Assembly (NCBI GenBank): GCA_024232965.1
Contig: JACKQF010000002.1
Span: 186,001-250,000 of the forward strand
Direction of reading: 5' to 3'
From: Verrucomicrobiaceae bacterium
GTDB lineage: Bacteria; Verrucomicrobiota; Verrucomicrobiia; Verrucomicrobiales; Verrucomicrobiaceae
DNA length: 64,000 nucleotides
Part shown: one piece after another, positions 26,043 to 35,201 of the stretch
How positions within the stretch are numbered: position 1 is the first letter of the stretch
Layout of the letters: the number at the start of each line of letters is the position of its first letter
Position numbers and translations under genes: made by a program
The notes under the pieces: generated by a model
The model's input: only the letters and a program-made list of their open reading frames with translations
What the model was told of the DNA's origin: nothing
Databases searched by the model: none

Positions 26043-26938
26043 GCGGAGAGCCATTGTTTGAGGACAGCGAACTCACGCACATGGGCATCACGGCATTCTT
26101 TGAGGAAGGCAGGATCTTTGATATCGCCCTTCAAGTACTCCAGATGCAGAGAGATCGGCCCCTTGTAGCCGCGCTGCGTCAGGCTCTTCGCGAAGTCAGG
26201 ATTCACCTGCCCTTCACCGAGCGGGCAGCCTTCGGCTTTGCGCCCATTCCATTTGAAATCCTTGAAGTAAACCGCGCCGACATGATCGGCAACCAAGGAA
26301 GCCTCAAGAGGCCAAGAAGAACCGCCTTCAACGGTGGAATGATAGATGTCGTAGGCGAAGGAAAACTGCTCCGCTGGATACTCACGCATGATGGAATACA
26401 TGTCCCAGACCGGCGCCGCGACATAGTCTTTGCCGGAGTGATTTTGGAACAGTGGCTGAATGCCCAGTTCCGTGCAGAGCTGCACCAGATCCTTGATCTT
26501 CGGCTTCAGCGCCTCTAGCTGCGGCCAGATGGGCTGCTTGAGGTCGTATTTGAAGTAGCTCATGCGGAAGCGCTTCACCCCCAACTTTGCCGCCGTGCTC
26601 AGGACCGCCTCTGTGCGTTGCTCTGCATTCACCTCGGTGATGCCCGAGGTCATGATGGTCAGTTCCAGGCCTTGTTTTTTGAGCGCTTCAATCAACTTTG
26701 GCAGTTCATCCTCCACCGCTTCCGGCTCGATATGTCCCTTGGGACGGATCGGAGCCTCGATGCCATTCATCCCGACTTCCGCCGCAAAACTAGCGATGTC
26801 GTCAAAGCCCAGTCCCTGCAGATGCTTGGTGAAAAAACAAAACGTGTTCCCGATCGGTTCCACCGCCTCAGCACGGTGATTGATCATTGACCCCGCCGCA
26901 ACTGCGGCGGCCGACTGGAAAAAATGTCTGCGGTTCAT
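26039..26938 (-). CDS. Tat-exported xylose-isomerase-like TIM barrel protein
   Basis: The 299-residue product starts MNRRHFFQSAAAVAAGSM, a twin-arginine (Tat) signal with RRHFF. The rest matches AP endonuclease family 2 / xylose-isomerase-like TIM barrels: FCFFTKHLQGLGFDDIASFA, then VGMNGIEAPIRP, and late strands YSFAYDIYHST and VNPDF. Such proteins act on sugars or inositols with a divalent metal bound by conserved Glu/Asp/His; exact ligands are not assigned. It is the first gene of a pair, coupled to a PQQ-like propeller. ATG at 26944 two codons upstream is an alternative start. Confidence 0.8.
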   Translation of the reverse strand: MNRRHFFQSAAAVAAGSMINHRAEAVEPIGNTFCFFTKHLQGLGFDDIASFAAEVGMNGIEAPIRPKGHIEPEAVEDELPKLIEALKKQGLELTIMTSGITEVNAEQRTEAVLSTAAKLGVKRFRMSYFKYDLKQPIWPQLEALKPKIKDLVQLCTELGIQPLFQNHSGKDYVAAPVWDMYSIMREYPAEQFSFAYDIYHSTVEGGSSWPLEASLVADHVGAVYFKDFKWNGRKAEGCPLGEGQVNPDFAKSLTQRGYKGPISLHLEYLKGDIKDPAFLKECRDAHVREFAVLKQWLSA

Positions 26939-27009
26939 CTCCATACTCTGGAGAGTCGAAGGAAGGACTGCAAGAGAGATCGGTGGCGAGGAACGGCGGA
27001 GGGTAAAGA

Positions 27010-27028
27010 TCGTGAAAGCGCTTCACGA
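27010..27028. terminator. Hairpin at 3' end of the large Ig/delta-60 gene
   Basis: TCGTGAA at 27010-27016 and TTCACGA at 27022-27028 form a perfect 7-bp stem with a 5-base loop, in the gap between the TIM-barrel start and the stop of the 27067-31047 gene. On the minus strand TCTTTACC follows, only a weak T-tract. Confidence 0.35.
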
Positions 27029-27066
27029 CGGTGCCCCGAAGCCGGCATGGATCCGTAGGTTGAGAC

Positions 27067-30000
27067 TCAGGGAACGACATCAACCGTCACTCTGCCAGAC
27101 AGCACCTGCGAAGTCGATGAGCCTGGGAATTGGACGATTCTAAATGCCCCATGACCGGATCCCTGCGGGAGCGCAGGATTCCGCAGAACGACACCAAAGA
27201 CTTTGGCGGTGCGTTTTGGAACATAGCCTGGGATGGTGATCTTCTTCCCAGTGAGGGAGAACGAACCCGTGAAGACGCCGGTAGCGGTGTTCAGCTTCAG
27301 GACAGTCCCAGCCGGATTTGACGATCCAATGACTGGCAACTTGAACACACTCGTCGCTGTCATCAAACCAACCACAGAGGGTTCTTGTCCCACTGACTCC
27401 TCAATCCTAGCCCCTTCAAAGACGACGTTCACATCGCCCGATGGAGAAAGCGGATTTGAGCCAAGGATGTTGCCTCCGGTGGATTTGGTGTATTTGGCGC
27501 CCGCAGCCGTCAGAGTTAAGGGGGCGAACCCTGGGGCGAAACTTACGCCCGCAACAAGCGGTGCTTTTGACCAGTCGGTGGTGCCTTGGATATTGCTTTC
27601 CAAATATGCCGGTGCCACCCCAGCTGGCACGATGTCCAGTTTTCCGTCCAGAAGACCGCCAGTGGGTTTGTAGAGTGGATTATAGACCAAGAGTTGGCCA
27701 TCGGGACCAACGAATGATGAGCCGAGAAGCGGCGTGCCATCCGGCAACATCCCCACCTGTTTTACCAACCCGGTGTCGTTGACGCTGACCGTGAGGTAAC
27801 CGTCCCCATCCGGTCGACTGTAAACGCCGGGCACAATCGCACCTCCCTCGAGACGAGTGGTGTAGTAGCCGCGATAGGTTTCCGCTTTCGCGGATACGCT
27901 CCAGATGTTCCGCCAACCCGCGACGGCACCGGACTCGACACCGTCACTCAAGGTGCCCGTCAGTTGCTGATTGGTCTCATTGAGACTGAAGGTCAGCGTC
28001 AGAGGGGAGTTACCCTTGCGCGGAATGGTGATCGCGTTTGGATCATTCACACCCACATTCACATTGAGTTTGCCCCCTTTGAAGGGCAGCACAACCGAAC
28101 CCAGCGTCACTTTTCCCGAATAGTCGCCGCGAACTGTCACGGTCAGATCCACCCGCGCGCCCTGACTGAACAATGAGGACCCCATGTCTCCCGGCACCCT
28201 TGCAACATAATTCCCCACGAATTCGGCCGGGATACTTTGAACGACGAGCGGAAGATTCAAGACCGCAGCCCCCTTTCCGAAGGGACTGACTGGAGTGAGA
28301 CTAACACTGAAAGTTCCCGCCTTGGATGGGCGACCGGTAATGCGACCGCTTCCACTGATTTTCAGTCCTGGCGGCAAGCCTTTTGCCAAAAATGAGGTCG
28401 GCTTGAGGGTCGCATCCGGATCGATTGGCACGGTGAAATCATAGTCAATGTTCAGCATTCCGGTTGGCAAGGATACCGGCGTCACAATGATGGGAACGCC
28501 TGAACTGACTGCAAGATCCCACGGCCCAGACTCAAGCATTCCTGCAACGGACGTGACCTCGCAAATGTAGGTCCCAGCATCGCCTGGGGAGACGCCAGTG
28601 ATCGTCAGCGTCTTTGTCAGCGCGCCAGAGACATTGCCGCCATCTGAAAGCAACGGCCCCGCACCCTTGCGCCAACGGTACTGAAGGGTTCCAGAGCCGG
28701 TTGCGGTCGCAGTCATGCGGGCCAACTTCCCAGCCAATAGGACGAGTTCATTCGGGGATTGGTCCACGATGGTGACGTCGAAAGGGGTGCTAACCACCGT
28801 GCCAGCTGGGTTGGCTGCACTGACGGTGTACCGACCTGCCATGGTCAATGCGACTGGCGCCAGATCCAGTGTCGATGCCACCTCATTTGGAACTGGCCGA
28901 CCATTCTTCAGCCACTTGATCAATGGAGGTGAATCGGATGCAATCGTGGCCTCAAGCTCAGTGCCGACGGTTTGTCCGACTGCAAAGATCTGATCGCTGG
29001 GAGGCGTCACCGTTGCTGGCACATCCACCACATACAGTTCTGCTGGCGTGCTTGTGACCGTGCCTGCACCATTCGTCACGGCGACCGTGTAAACGCCTTC
29101 ATGGCCAACGGCTGCGCTAGGGATCTTATAGGTGGACGACGTGGCGCCAGGCAGAGGACTGCCGTCTAAAAGCCACTGATAAGTCGGGGACGTTCCTGAC
29201 ACCTTTACGGCGAACGTCACAGGCTTGCCTGATTTCACAGACTGAGGCAGTGGCTGGGCAGTGATCGCGATTGGCACAATGACGATCAGCACTGCCGGGG
29301 TGGTCGTCACACTCCCCGCAGAATTTGAGATGGAGCAGGTATAGGTGCCAGCGTGCACCGTCCCCACCGGACCCGGAATCGTGTAGCTATCTCCAGTCGC
29401 GCCAGGAATGGCCTTTCCATTCCTCTTCCACTGATAGACGGCCGTGCCATCGCTGGTCGCACCCACCGAAAAAGTGATGCCAGTGTCGCCCGCAATCACC
29501 GTTTGGCCGACTGGTCCGCTGGTAATCTGGGGAAGGGTACGGAAGAAGTTCTGCGATATCTTGGTGACGCTGGTTGACGCGTTCAAATAACCACCACGAG
29601 TCAATCCCTTCGCCTGGACGTAAAAAACCTTATTCCCCGGGAGCTTCAGGTTCGGCAAACGCCAACCGCCGGGAATGCGCTCGCCCTGACCGAGTAGAGT
29701 CGTAAACGAGGTACCATTGAGAGACATGCGAAACTCCACATTTTCGATCTCCTGTACAGATCCACCTCTTGTCCAAAGCAGCTCGGTCCCATCTGCATCC
29801 GTTTCCAGCACACTTACAGCGGGGCGCTCAGGGAGAAAGCGTGCGAGACCGGACCGAGTATACCCGCCAATCTGACTGAAGGGCCCGCCGATAGTCACAG
29901 CGCCATTCTCCTGGATTGCGGTGCAGGAAACCCAGTTATTCGATGCCACACTGCCGTTAAAGTAGGGACTTAATGAGCCATCCGCCTCAAGTAAGGCCAC

Positions 30001-31047
30001 GTCGAAACGAGAGACGGAATTGACGAGGCTAAAGGAGCCACCGATTAAGATTCTCCCGTCCGCCCGGACCAACATGGTCCTGATCACGCCACTGACACTT
30101 GTGGAGAAATCGGGATCAATGCTTCCATCGACATTCAGGCGGGCAATGCCGTTTGCTGATCCCCCTCCGATGGAGAAGAAATTCCCCGCAACCAGAATCT
30201 TTCCATCCGGCTGCAACGCGATGACGGAGCAGTAGCCATTGGGCTGGGGTTGAAAGCCAAGATCAAGGGCACCTGTAGAATTTACTCTGGCAAGGAAGGG
30301 ATACGGCTTGCCATCGACCTCATCGAATTCACCGGCGAGAATCACCTTTCCGTCCGACTGACTCACCGCACACCAAACTCGGTGCGCATATTCCTGAGTG
30401 GCCCCGGTAGTCAGGCTCGTCGGCCTAGGATAGAACGTTCTGACAAGTTGCCCCGATGGATCCAACAGGATCGCTCCTCTGCGTCCATACTCAATCCCCA
30501 CCTGAGAGAACGAGCCAAACACGAGGGATCTCCCGTCTGGGAGAGCGGTGATAAAAGGTCCCACCACCCAACCTGGAGCAGTGGTATCCGGCGCGGAAAA
30601 TCGAACGAACTGCCCCGCAGCATCAAACTTGGCGATCTTTGGGACAGTCTGATAGTTGTCCAGAAGATCGAAGGTACCGGAGACGGTTACGCTCCCATCC
30701 ATGTAGCTGCTGATGGATTGCACCCAAGCAACGTTGCCTTGGTTACTGGACAAGATTGCGTTCCCATAGTGATCAAACCCCGAATCAATGCTGCCATCCG
30801 CATTGTAGCGATTCATTTTGGTAAACGCAGCAAACGTCTCATCGTACTGACCGACGACAATTTTCCCGTTCTCTTGAAAAGAAAAAGTCCCAACATAGTA
30901 GGGAACTGCAGGGTAAAAGGTCGTGTCGATGGATTGAGCGTAGGCTGACCCAAACTGCATCGTGAGCACAGTAAGAGCTGTGCAATACAGGCGCGCCAAC
31001 AAACGGGCACCCACTGGGGATAATGAGGAGAATCTCATAAGCGTCAT
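27067..31047 (-). CDS. Large secreted delta-60 and Ig-like repeat surface protein
   Basis: A 1326-residue protein with an N-terminal export signal ending near SAYAQS (the exact start, 31047 or 31038, is unsure). Residues about 40-410 are delta-60-type blades with the motif DGxILVGGxF and LxVDGSIDPxF, for example ALQPDGKILVAGNFFSIGG. Then come three or four Ig-like domains with QWKRNGKAIPGA, YQWLLDGSPLPGA, and IKWLKNGRPVPNE, then a domain with LPPGLKISGSGRITG, a putative cadherin/He_PIG-type fold. The last 350 residues are beta-rich. It is likely anchored or adhesive on the cell surface. No transport-domain or PEP-CTERM tail is present. Confidence 0.7.
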   Translation of the reverse strand: MTLMRFSSLSPVGARLLARLYCTALTVLTMQFGSAYAQSIDTTFYPAVPYYVGTFSFQENGKIVVGQYDETFAAFTKMNRYNADGSIDSGFDHYGNAILSSNQGNVAWVQSISSYMDGSVTVSGTFDLLDNYQTVPKIAKFDAAGQFVRFSAPDTTAPGWVVGPFITALPDGRSLVFGSFSQVGIEYGRRGAILLDPSGQLVRTFYPRPTSLTTGATQEYAHRVWCAVSQSDGKVILAGEFDEVDGKPYPFLARVNSTGALDLGFQPQPNGYCSVIALQPDGKILVAGNFFSIGGGSANGIARLNVDGSIDPDFSTSVSGVIRTMLVRADGRILIGGSFSLVNSVSRFDVALLEADGSLSPYFNGSVASNNWVSCTAIQENGAVTIGGPFSQIGGYTRSGLARFLPERPAVSVLETDADGTELLWTRGGSVQEIENVEFRMSLNGTSFTTLLGQGERIPGGWRLPNLKLPGNKVFYVQAKGLTRGGYLNASTSVTKISQNFFRTLPQITSGPVGQTVIAGDTGITFSVGATSDGTAVYQWKRNGKAIPGATGDSYTIPGPVGTVHAGTYTCSISNSAGSVTTTPAVLIVIVPIAITAQPLPQSVKSGKPVTFAVKVSGTSPTYQWLLDGSPLPGATSSTYKIPSAAVGHEGVYTVAVTNGAGTVTSTPAELYVVDVPATVTPPSDQIFAVGQTVGTELEATIASDSPPLIKWLKNGRPVPNEVASTLDLAPVALTMAGRYTVSAANPAGTVVSTPFDVTIVDQSPNELVLLAGKLARMTATATGSGTLQYRWRKGAGPLLSDGGNVSGALTKTLTITGVSPGDAGTYICEVTSVAGMLESGPWDLAVSSGVPIIVTPVSLPTGMLNIDYDFTVPIDPDATLKPTSFLAKGLPPGLKISGSGRITGRPSKAGTFSVSLTPVSPFGKGAAVLNLPLVVQSIPAEFVGNYVARVPGDMGSSLFSQGARVDLTVTVRGDYSGKVTLGSVVLPFKGGKLNVNVGVNDPNAITIPRKGNSPLTLTFSLNETNQQLTGTLSDGVESGAVAGWRNIWSVSAKAETYRGYYTTRLEGGAIVPGVYSRPDGDGYLTVSVNDTGLVKQVGMLPDGTPLLGSSFVGPDGQLLVYNPLYKPTGGLLDGKLDIVPAGVAPAYLESNIQGTTDWSKAPLVAGVSFAPGFAPLTLTAAGAKYTKSTGGNILGSNPLSPSGDVNVVFEGARIEESVGQEPSVVGLMTATSVFKLPVIGSSNPAGTVLKLNTATGVFTGSFSLTGKKITIPGYVPKRTAKVFGVVLRNPALPQGSGHGAFRIVQFPGSSTSQVLSGRVTVDVVP

Positions 31048-31417
31048 TTCATCTAAATTCAGCAATTGTTTTAGCAGAACATCGATAAGCGTCTAGCATT
31101 AATCTTCACCAAGCCCGCGCCTCGAGCAATCTCGCAAGAGCAGTTTAAACTCAAAAGGCAGCTTAAACGCAGGCAAACACCACCGCACTTTTGAGACAGT
31201 ACGGAACGTGGCGCGTCGCTAGAAGAATGATGCAATGGGTGGCGTCGCGACCAGGGGGGGATGATTCCCCAACCGGAAAGAATTATTCAAATCTGCGCAA
31301 GTTGGCGTTTTTCGCGCATCTACCGTTCGAAGTCGATGCGTCCCTTTTGTATCGACGCTCCAGTTTTTTTGCCGCACCTTACCCAAATTCAGTCCGTCCC
31401 TTAACCCAGCGCCTTCC
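31048..31417. other. Divergent promoter region without recognised genes
   Basis: This 370-bp gap separates two divergently transcribed surface-protein genes and should hold both promoters. It is somewhat AT-richer than its flanks. I see no convincing -35/-10 pair, inverted repeat or RNA structure in it. Confidence 0.4.
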
Positions 31418-34201
31418 ATGAACTCGATGATCCGCAGTCTTTCAATGTGCCTCCTCTTCTTTGCCTCGTTTCCGTGGCAAGTGCAGGCGCAGTTTGTGCC
31501 CAACGTGAAGCGCTTTTTCCAAACCCGACCGACTCCCATCAAAGACTCAGGCTTTGGATCTGTCATCGCGACGAATGGCACCGTCGTTGCGGCAGGAGAC
31601 CCGCTCTTCTCGACGGTGGTGAATGGCTTCTCAGCGACAGAGCGGGGCACCGTCCGGCTGTTCAGCAGCTCAGCTGGGGTCTTTACCCGAACCATCGAAC
31701 CACCGCCCAGTGATGCTGCGATAAGCCTGCTGCGATTTGGCACCGCCCTGGCGATGTTCGGCAATACCCTTGCCGTCGGGGCACCGCAGAGCCCCACATC
31801 GACCTCTCCAATTAACGCCTCCGTGTACCTTTTCAATGCCTCGAACGGCCGCCTCATTGCGAAGATCCAGGGGTCCAGTCCGGGCTTTGGCACCAGCGTC
31901 GCGATGCATGGAGATCTGCTCGTGGTGGGATCGCCTCGCGAAGACAGTGATCGCGGAGCAACCTACGTTTACTCCGTCTCCACGCAGACCGAGCTGGCAC
32001 GACTAACGGCCGCAGATCGGGCGTTAGGCGATGCCTTTGGGACCAGCGTGGCGGTCTCGCCCTACTACATCGCGGTGGGTGCGCCTCTGGACGACACGGC
32101 GCGGGGCGTGAACGCTGGCTCAGGGTATTTATTTGACGCGTTAGGTCCTTTCAAGCAGATCCGCAAACTCACCGATGAGACGGTGGTATTGGAAAACCGG
32201 ACCACTGCCGAAGCTCGGCTGGGCAGCAGCATCGCGCTTTGCGATCAGCAAATCTTTTTGGGTGCACCGGGCGGCACTGTCGCAGCGCAATCGGCCTCCG
32301 GTTTTGTCATTGGCTTTATTGCGAACCGGCCAACAAAGCTGGTGCAGTTGCTGACTGTGCCTGAACAGGGTCAGCGGTTTGGCAGCAGTCTGGCGGGCGC
32401 CGACGATCTGCTGGTGGCCGGGCCAACGCAGCCCACCAGCGGTACTGCGCGACCTGCGATCTTCTCCGTTTCAGACTGGGATCAACCCCAGCCTGCGGAC
32501 GGGGCGAAGCTCACAGGATTCTCTCTCAACACCAAAGTCGGGGCGGGTGTGGCCGTCCATGGCAACACCGTCGTGGCCATCACCGAGGACATCTCAAATC
32601 CATCAAGTAATGGTGTCATCCTCCAGCTTTCCCCCATCACCCGACCGATACTTCCCGGGGGAAATGCCTTCATCCATGGCCGATTCGCTCCTGGTCTGGC
32701 CGGTGCAAATATCTCTAACAGCCTCGTCCAATTGCAGGACACCACCATCAGCCACAGCTACGAACTTTTGACGCTGACGGGTCCCGGTAGTGCGGGTGGG
32801 AGAACCAAGGGGATCTGGGATGACTCCGCTGCGCAATCCCCTGCCCTCTTGCAGTCTCAGGACCTGGGGGCGTTTGGCTTGGTCCGGCAAATATCAAGTT
32901 TCCGCGTGGGCGGCGGGAATCTCGTCGCTCAAATCAAACGCGCTGGGGCCGGCTTCACAGGCAGCAGAGACGATCTCATTTTGGCACTGCTACCTGGACA
33001 AGCCCCATTCCCCGCGTTTGCGGAGGGCGACCCACTGCCCGGCGGCGGACTGGGTGGCCCCACCTTCAAGAGCTTCAGTGCGTACGCACTTTCGGATGCG
33101 GGCGCTGCTGCCGCCGTTGGGTTCCTCAATCGCAGCAGTTCCGCCGGTGTTGCGGCGAATAGTGATTCGTTTTTTGCCCTGAACCAAATCGCCAGCCCTT
33201 TGCCTTCTCCACTACCAGCGAGGGAGGGGGCCGCCTTTGCGAGTGTGACTTTGGGCCAGATCGCACCCCGCCTGGCAGCGGGCGGAAACGACGCGGTCTA
33301 TACTGCGGCGATCTCGGGCCCGACCGGTCAGAACCAAGGTGCCTTCCGCTTTGCTGGCAACGGCACCGGAACGTTGATTGCACGAAAAGGCGACAACGGA
33401 CGCGAGGCAAATCTGGAGGGAGAAGTCTTCAATACCTTCCTGGCTGAGTCGATGAATGAGAATGGGGCAGTCGCGCTGCGGGCGACGCTCACCGGTGGCG
33501 GCGTGACCGCAGCAGACAATGAGGCGCTCTACGCAGCCGCTGCGGGAAGCCCGCCGAACATCTGTCTGAGAAAAGGTGACCAAGCGCCAGGGCTCCCAGC
33601 CGGAGTTCGTATCGCCTCCTTCCTTTCGTTTCAAAGCACTAGCGCGGGTGGGTCGATTCTGGTCTTGGCGCGCGTCAAAGGTCCGGGCGTCAATTCGTCA
33701 AACGATGTGGCTTTGTTTGTCGACAGCACGAACCTGATTATTGCCCTGCCCCCAGGCACTCCAGTCATCCCAAGCCACGTCTTGCTTCGCGAAGGCGATC
33801 TGCTGCCCGGCGGAAGCAAGGCCACCATCCGCACGATCCTGCGGGTCGCCTACGATCAGTCGGGAGGCTACATGGTGCTGGTCTCTCTGGTGGCCCGTGC
33901 TGGCGAGGCCACTGCTGCGAACAACCTAGCGCTATTATACGGCGAGTCCAGATTCACCGAACCCGCAGCCACGGACGCCGCTGGCTACCGCAGGCCGTTC
34001 TTGATCATTCGCAAGGGCACTCCGCTCGCTGACGCTGGGGGATTGCCTGTGAAGAGCATGAGTTTCTTTGCTGGAACCATCACTGCCGGGGGCGCATCAG
34101 GCACCGGGATGGGCAGCATCGCTGGCAATTCCCTGCCGCTCTGGCTGCTGGATTTTGGCAGAGGGATCCGGGCGATTCACCGAGGTGGGTTTAACAACTG
34201 A
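31418..34201 (+). CDS. Secreted FG-GAP and NxxGxxAF-type repeat protein, paralogue
   Basis: A 927-residue protein with signal peptide MCLLFFASFPWQVQAQ (start ATG at 31418; 31427 is an alternative). The FG-GAP half has FGTALAMFGNTLAVGAP, FGTSVAMHGDLLVVGSP and FGTSVAVSPYYIAVGAP. The second half has elements of the type VFNTFLAESMNENGAVALRA, IARKGDNG and LREGDLLPGG, the same as in the protein at 1295-3895 (VFNTFVGESISTDGAVLYRA, REGDYVAG). The two are therefore distant paralogues. Likely secreted; no catalytic motif seen. It ends exactly where the convergent DUF72 gene ends (34201/34202). Confidence 0.7.
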   Translation: MNSMIRSLSMCLLFFASFPWQVQAQFVPNVKRFFQTRPTPIKDSGFGSVIATNGTVVAAGDPLFSTVVNGFSATERGTVRLFSSSAGVFTRTIEPPPSDAAISLLRFGTALAMFGNTLAVGAPQSPTSTSPINASVYLFNASNGRLIAKIQGSSPGFGTSVAMHGDLLVVGSPREDSDRGATYVYSVSTQTELARLTAADRALGDAFGTSVAVSPYYIAVGAPLDDTARGVNAGSGYLFDALGPFKQIRKLTDETVVLENRTTAEARLGSSIALCDQQIFLGAPGGTVAAQSASGFVIGFIANRPTKLVQLLTVPEQGQRFGSSLAGADDLLVAGPTQPTSGTARPAIFSVSDWDQPQPADGAKLTGFSLNTKVGAGVAVHGNTVVAITEDISNPSSNGVILQLSPITRPILPGGNAFIHGRFAPGLAGANISNSLVQLQDTTISHSYELLTLTGPGSAGGRTKGIWDDSAAQSPALLQSQDLGAFGLVRQISSFRVGGGNLVAQIKRAGAGFTGSRDDLILALLPGQAPFPAFAEGDPLPGGGLGGPTFKSFSAYALSDAGAAAAVGFLNRSSSAGVAANSDSFFALNQIASPLPSPLPAREGAAFASVTLGQIAPRLAAGGNDAVYTAAISGPTGQNQGAFRFAGNGTGTLIARKGDNGREANLEGEVFNTFLAESMNENGAVALRATLTGGGVTAADNEALYAAAAGSPPNICLRKGDQAPGLPAGVRIASFLSFQSTSAGGSILVLARVKGPGVNSSNDVALFVDSTNLIIALPPGTPVIPSHVLLREGDLLPGGSKATIRTILRVAYDQSGGYMVLVSLVARAGEATAANNLALLYGESRFTEPAATDAAGYRRPFLIIRKGTPLADAGGLPVKSMSFFAGTITAGGASGTGMGSIAGNSLPLWLLDFGRGIRAIHRGGFNN

Positions 34202-35191
34202 TCAGCGCGATAGTCCCTCCAGCGCCTCCGTAAGGCCCAGTTTGGCCAAGATGGCGATGACGGTGAAGAGTGCGTTGCCCTCGAGTCGATTGTTGATGAA
34301 GAGAAAGCTGGGCTTGATGGAGGGATCTTTGCCCTTCGCGATCTGGCTCTGGATCAGATCCGCAGCAGCAACGCGGGCCTCTTCATTGACTTCTTTGGTG
34401 ACGTTGTAAGGACTGAAATTATTGACGGCTTCTTCATAGGCACGGCCGGGTTTGAGCAAAAAACGGGCGGCGGTAAAGCTATCCACCGTGCGAGCGTGGG
34501 GCAGCTTCAATTGCTCCGCGACACTGGGCATTTTTTGCCAGTTGTTGAAGACATGAGTGACGCCGTGACGGCGCAGCATGTCGAAGTACTCGGGCTGGAG
34601 GAGGCTCTGATTGCGAATCTCCACCCCGTATTGCCAACTGGTGGGCAACTGGCCAAAGAAGTGATCGAGAGCCTCCACGAAATCCCGTCCTTGCTCAAAA
34701 TCGCGAGGGTGAAAGTGGCTGAACTCAAACATTAGGACGCCGATCTTTTCGCGGTGAGGTTCGCACGAGGCGAGGAAGGCACGTTTGAAGAGATCAGCAT
34801 TTAAAAAGTGCTCGTTGCGCTGGCCGGACTTCGCTCCGTGGCGATCGAGCTGGGGAAAAGTACGGGTGGTGATTTCGTCAGTGACTTTGAATCCAAACTT
34901 AAAACCCTCTGGCACCTGAGCACAGAGGCTTTCGATGTATTGGGGGGAGGGAAACTTGTAGTAGCCCGCATCGACACAGACCGTCTTGAAAACCTGAGCG
35001 TATTCGTCCAGGCAGTCGCGTTCAAAGCGGCTCATCGCCACCTTCCCGCGATAGAGATAGCGCTGCTCATCGTAAAGTTGGCCGATCCAGCCGGGATACT
35101 TCCAGGAGGATGTGCCCAGATAGATCTGCTGATCTGCCAACTGCGCCAGCGCGCGCCGCATGGCATCGACTGGAAAGGCAGGCGTGAGCAT
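34202..35191 (-). CDS. DUF72 domain protein (YecE-like)
   Basis: A 329-residue cytoplasmic protein showing DUF72 features: YLGTSSWKYPGWIGQLY (the GTSxW..PxW..xFY motif) at 23-39, then YPxYQVFxTVxVDAGYYKFPSP and FKFGFKVTDEITT, GVLMFEFSHFHPRDF, and AIEIRNxS-like VEIRNQSLL. The family is a TIM-barrel protein of unknown reaction, seen in many bacteria. It is co-oriented with metX, which ends 11 bp before its start, so the two may be co-transcribed. Confidence 0.85.
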   Translation of the reverse strand: MLTPAFPVDAMRRALAQLADQQIYLGTSSWKYPGWIGQLYDEQRYLYRGKVAMSRFERDCLDEYAQVFKTVCVDAGYYKFPSPQYIESLCAQVPEGFKFGFKVTDEITTRTFPQLDRHGAKSGQRNEHFLNADLFKRAFLASCEPHREKIGVLMFEFSHFHPRDFEQGRDFVEALDHFFGQLPTSWQYGVEIRNQSLLQPEYFDMLRRHGVTHVFNNWQKMPSVAEQLKLPHARTVDSFTAARFLLKPGRAYEEAVNNFSPYNVTKEVNEEARVAAADLIQSQIAKGKDPSIKPSFLFINNRLEGNALFTVIAILAKLGLTEALEGLSR

Positions 35192-35201
35192 GATGGGCGG
35201 G

